Of a stretch of DNA of 47,247 nucleotides, positions 45,242 to 47,247 are shown one piece after another. Every line of letters starts with the position of its first letter. Position 1 is the first letter of the stretch. This DNA comes from Gemmatimonadaceae bacterium. GTDB lineage: Bacteria > Gemmatimonadota > Gemmatimonadetes > Gemmatimonadales > Gemmatimonadaceae. The notes under the pieces were generated by a model, which saw only the letters and a list, made by a program, of their open reading frames with translations, was not told the DNA's origin and ran no database searches. Where the stretch lies: assembly GCA_017881465.1 (NCBI GenBank), contig JADGQV010000004.1, positions 1 through 47,247 of the forward strand. The letters are read 5' to 3'. A program made the position numbers and the translations under genes.

Positions 45242-45784
45242 ATGGGGCACACACCCTTCTTTTTTGAGAGCTGGTACAACGTCGAGCGCACCGTGACGCT
45301 GTCTGTCGTCGGGTTCGCCGCGCTGTTCACGATGCTGCGCATTTCAGGCAAGAGAACTCTCTCCAAGCTGAACGTGTTCGACTTCGTGTTCGTCGTTGCC
45401 GTCGGTTCCGTGTTCGCGTCGATGATCATATCAAAGGACGTGACGCTGATCGAAGGCGTCGCCGCCCTGGCGACTCTGATCGGCATCCAGATACTGCTCG
45501 CCGAGCTCGCGGCCAGGTTTCCGAGGGCAGAGCGGATCATCAACGGCGAGCCGACGCTTCTGCTATCGCACGGAAAGTTCATTTCCGCCGCGCTCAGGAG
45601 AGAGCGCGTGACGGAGGAGGAGGTTCGGGGCGCCATTAGAGCCGAGGGAGTCACCCGCGTCGAGGACGTCGACGCCGTTACAATGGAAAACGACGGGACG
45701 CTCACCGTCGCCTGGATGTCGAAAAAGCCTGGGGAAACGAGCCTCGTTGACGCAAAGGACCCCGACCCGGACGATAGCGGCTGA
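45242..45784 (+). CDS. DUF421 (YetF-like) membrane protein
   Basis: A 180-residue protein with about three N-terminal membrane helices (TVTLSVVGFAALFTMLRISG, FDFVFVVAVGSVFASMII, GVAALATLIGIQILLAELA). A cytoplasmic domain follows, with the family hallmark NGEPTLLLSHGKFISAALRRERVTEEEVRGAIR and then DVDAVTMENDGTLTVAW. RISGKRTLSKLNVFDFV is also typical of the YetF group. The start is the ATG at 45242 after GGCGAGG; the track start at 45122 would read through the promoter region. Function of the family is not firmly known; some members bear on stress or germination. Single gene or first of a unit with nfeD. Confidence 0.88.
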   Translation: MGHTPFFFESWYNVERTVTLSVVGFAALFTMLRISGKRTLSKLNVFDFVFVVAVGSVFASMIISKDVTLIEGVAALATLIGIQILLAELAARFPRAERIINGEPTLLLSHGKFISAALRRERVTEEEVRGAIRAEGVTRVEDVDAVTMENDGTLTVAWMSKKPGETSLVDAKDPDPDDSG

Positions 45785-45907
45785 GGGCTAGCGGGCACTC
45801 ACGGAATGGCGCATATCCAAGGCCGTCAGGGGCGGAGCTTTACGGTGATGTTGTCGACTGAAAAGCTCGATAACTTCATCAACCTCAAACGTCGAGAAGA
45901 CGGACCT

Positions 45908-46363
45908 ATGCCGATAAATGGCGCGTTGCTCTGGATGGCGATCGCGATAGTCGCGCTCGTGATCGAGGCGACAAATCTCAACCTTATTTTTCTGTTCGGC
46001 GGGGTGGCGGCGTTGCTCGCCGGCACTCTCGCAGCCCTGGGCGTGCCGCCGGTCGGACAGATCCTCGGGTTCGCCCTGGCAGCGCTGCTTATTCCTGCGC
46101 TGCTTCGGCCCCGCCTGCTTCGAAGACTCGGCAGCGTCGGCGTGCTCTCCCGCACCGACGCATTGATCGGACAGACGGCGCGGGTGACGACGGCCATCGA
46201 CCCGGTCAATGGAACGGGCCGCGTGCTTGTCCAGGGCCACGACTGGGCGGCGAGCAGCACCGAGCCGATTCTGGAAGACGCGCTCGTCGAAGTCCTCGGG
46301 TCCGACGGCATCGTTCTGCTCGTCGCGCCGGTCGCGGTGCTGCCGAGCGGTGGTAACTACTAA
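45908..46363 (+). CDS. NfeD-like membrane protein (short form)
   Basis: A 151-residue short NfeD. Two or three membrane helices (ALLWMAIAIVALVIEATNLN, LIFLFGGVAALLAGTLAALG, QILGFALAALLIPALL) precede a C-terminal OB-fold domain (LIGQTARVTTAIDPVNGTGRVLVQGHDWAASS). It lacks the ClpP-like protease domain of long NfeD proteins. It directly precedes a stomatin/SPFH gene, the standard NfeD-slipin partnership at membrane microdomains. I start it at the ATG at 45908; the track start at 45806 adds residues from a region that is probably leader. The 123-base gap before it may hold a promoter that I cannot define. Confidence 0.88.
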   Translation: MPINGALLWMAIAIVALVIEATNLNLIFLFGGVAALLAGTLAALGVPPVGQILGFALAALLIPALLRPRLLRRLGSVGVLSRTDALIGQTARVTTAIDPVNGTGRVLVQGHDWAASSTEPILEDALVEVLGSDGIVLLVAPVAVLPSGGNY

Positions 46364-46380
46364 TCAACTGACGGAGCATT

Positions 46381-47247
46381 AATGCCATACGTCCTGGTCG
46401 GATTCATCGTCCTCATTCTGGTCGTTCTCGCCCGCTCGGTGAAAGTCGTGTCGCAGAAGCAGGTGAAGATCATCGAGCGGCTCGGAAAGTTCCATACCCA
46501 GGCCGAGCCGGGCCTCAATCTGATTCTGCCGTTCATCGACTCCGTTCGCGCGTCGCACGATCTGCGTGAGCGAATCACGCGAATCGAGCCGCAGCCGGTC
46601 ATCACCCGCGACAACGTGACGATGGAAGTAGACGCGGTGATCTATTACCTGCTGGTGGATCCCGTCCGTGCGACGTACGAGGTGCAGAATTTGGAGATGG
46701 GCATCGAGCAGCTCACTCTCTCCGCGCTGCGGAACGCGATCGGCTCACTCGATCTCGATCACACACTCACGTCGCGTGACGAGATCAACTCGCAGCTCCG
46801 CGCCGCGCTCGACGCAGCGACCCAGCAGTGGGGAGTCAAGGTGGTGCGCGTCGAGCTCAAGAACATCGATCCGCCGGAAGAGATAAAGCTGACGATGGAG
46901 AAGCAGATGACAGCCGAGCGTTCGCGGCGGGCGGTGGTGACGACGGCGGAGGGAGAAAAAGCGTCGGCGATTCTTCGCGCCGAGGGGTTGAAGCAGTCGG
47001 CGATCGTGAACGCGGAAGGTCAGAAACAGGCGGCGATTTTGCAGGCGGAGGGTCAGGCGCAGGCGAGACTGGCGGTGGCGCAAGCGGAATCGCAGGCGCT
47101 GCAGGTGATCGCGAAAGGCTTGGGCGCCGAGGGGAATCCGGCGCGCTATCTGATTGCGAAGGGATATCTTGAGTCACTCACCGCGATCGCCGCGAATGCG
47201 CAGAAGACGGTTTTTCTGCCGTACGAGGCGAGTGCGGCGATGTCGGC
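46381..47247 (+). CDS. Stomatin/slipin-like SPFH-domain protein (C-terminus beyond window)
   Basis: An SPFH/prohibitin-type membrane scaffold, absent from the track because it has no stop in the window. The ATG at 46381 follows GGAGCATTA. One N-terminal membrane helix (VLVGFIVLILVVLA) is followed by the SPFH core: VKIIERLGKFHTQAEPGLNLILPFIDS, ITRDNVTMEVDAVIYYLLVDP and NAIGSLDLDHTLTSRDEIN. A coiled-coil region with AEG..Q repeats comes next (RAEGLKQSAIVNAEGQKQAA). 289 codons are visible, so little is missing. It pairs with the NfeD gene 17 bases upstream. Confidence 0.93.

Overview
The window is a densely coding, GC-rich stretch of a bacterial chromosome. All of it looks like core or metabolic sequence. 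I see no rRNA, tRNA, CRISPR array, insertion sequence or phage gene, and no gene-free stretch longer than about 130 bases. The long gene chains with 4-base start/stop overlaps, the split acyl-CoA mutase, PurS/PurQ/small-PurL, PhoH-YbeY and the NfeD-stomatin pair suggest a Gemmatimonadota-like soil bacterium. That placement is an inference from gene style and protein flavour, not from a marker RNA.

Region 1 (1-12353, minus strand) reads as one chain: aspS, phoH, ybeY, meaB, acyl-CoA mutase large subunit, a SAM methyltransferase, mutase small subunit (B12 domain), acyl-CoA carboxyltransferase, AtuA/DUF1446, an AtuA-like small protein, enoyl-CoA hydratase, a 54-residue membrane protein and a threonine dehydratase cut by the window edge. 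The mutase has the active-site pair of isobutyryl-CoA mutase (Phe103, Gln221), not the Tyr/Arg of methylmalonyl-CoA mutase. The cluster therefore looks like branched or short-chain acyl-CoA catabolism.

Region 2 (12372-26112) holds rlmN (plus strand), then on the minus strand a chain that is transcribed trpC-trpF-trpB-HEAT protein-HD-GYP protein-trpA-folB-folK-panB-panC-yqeK-LytR_C. The plus-strand lexA gene separates trpC from trpD, which is preceded by a GAF/coiled-coil gene. The HEAT and HD-GYP proteins sit between trpB and trpA and appear to share an N-terminal domain of about 100 residues. I regard this pair as the best candidate for an undescribed signalling system here.

Region 3 (26244-43339, plus strand) begins at a good sigma-70-like promoter whose predicted start coincides with the truA ATG. 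It continues truA, a transaldolase-like protein lacking the Schiff-base lysine, an HtrA lipoprotein, purB (animal-like type), purC, psd, pssA, purS, purQ, purL, purF, ppdK, and an envelope trio (GT4 glycosyltransferase, NodB deacetylase, UPF0104 membrane protein). Purine and phospholipid synthesis are thus interleaved.

Region 4 (43336-47247) has a DsbD split into two genes (minus strand), then on the plus strand a DUF421 membrane protein, a short NfeD and a stomatin/SPFH protein that runs off the window.
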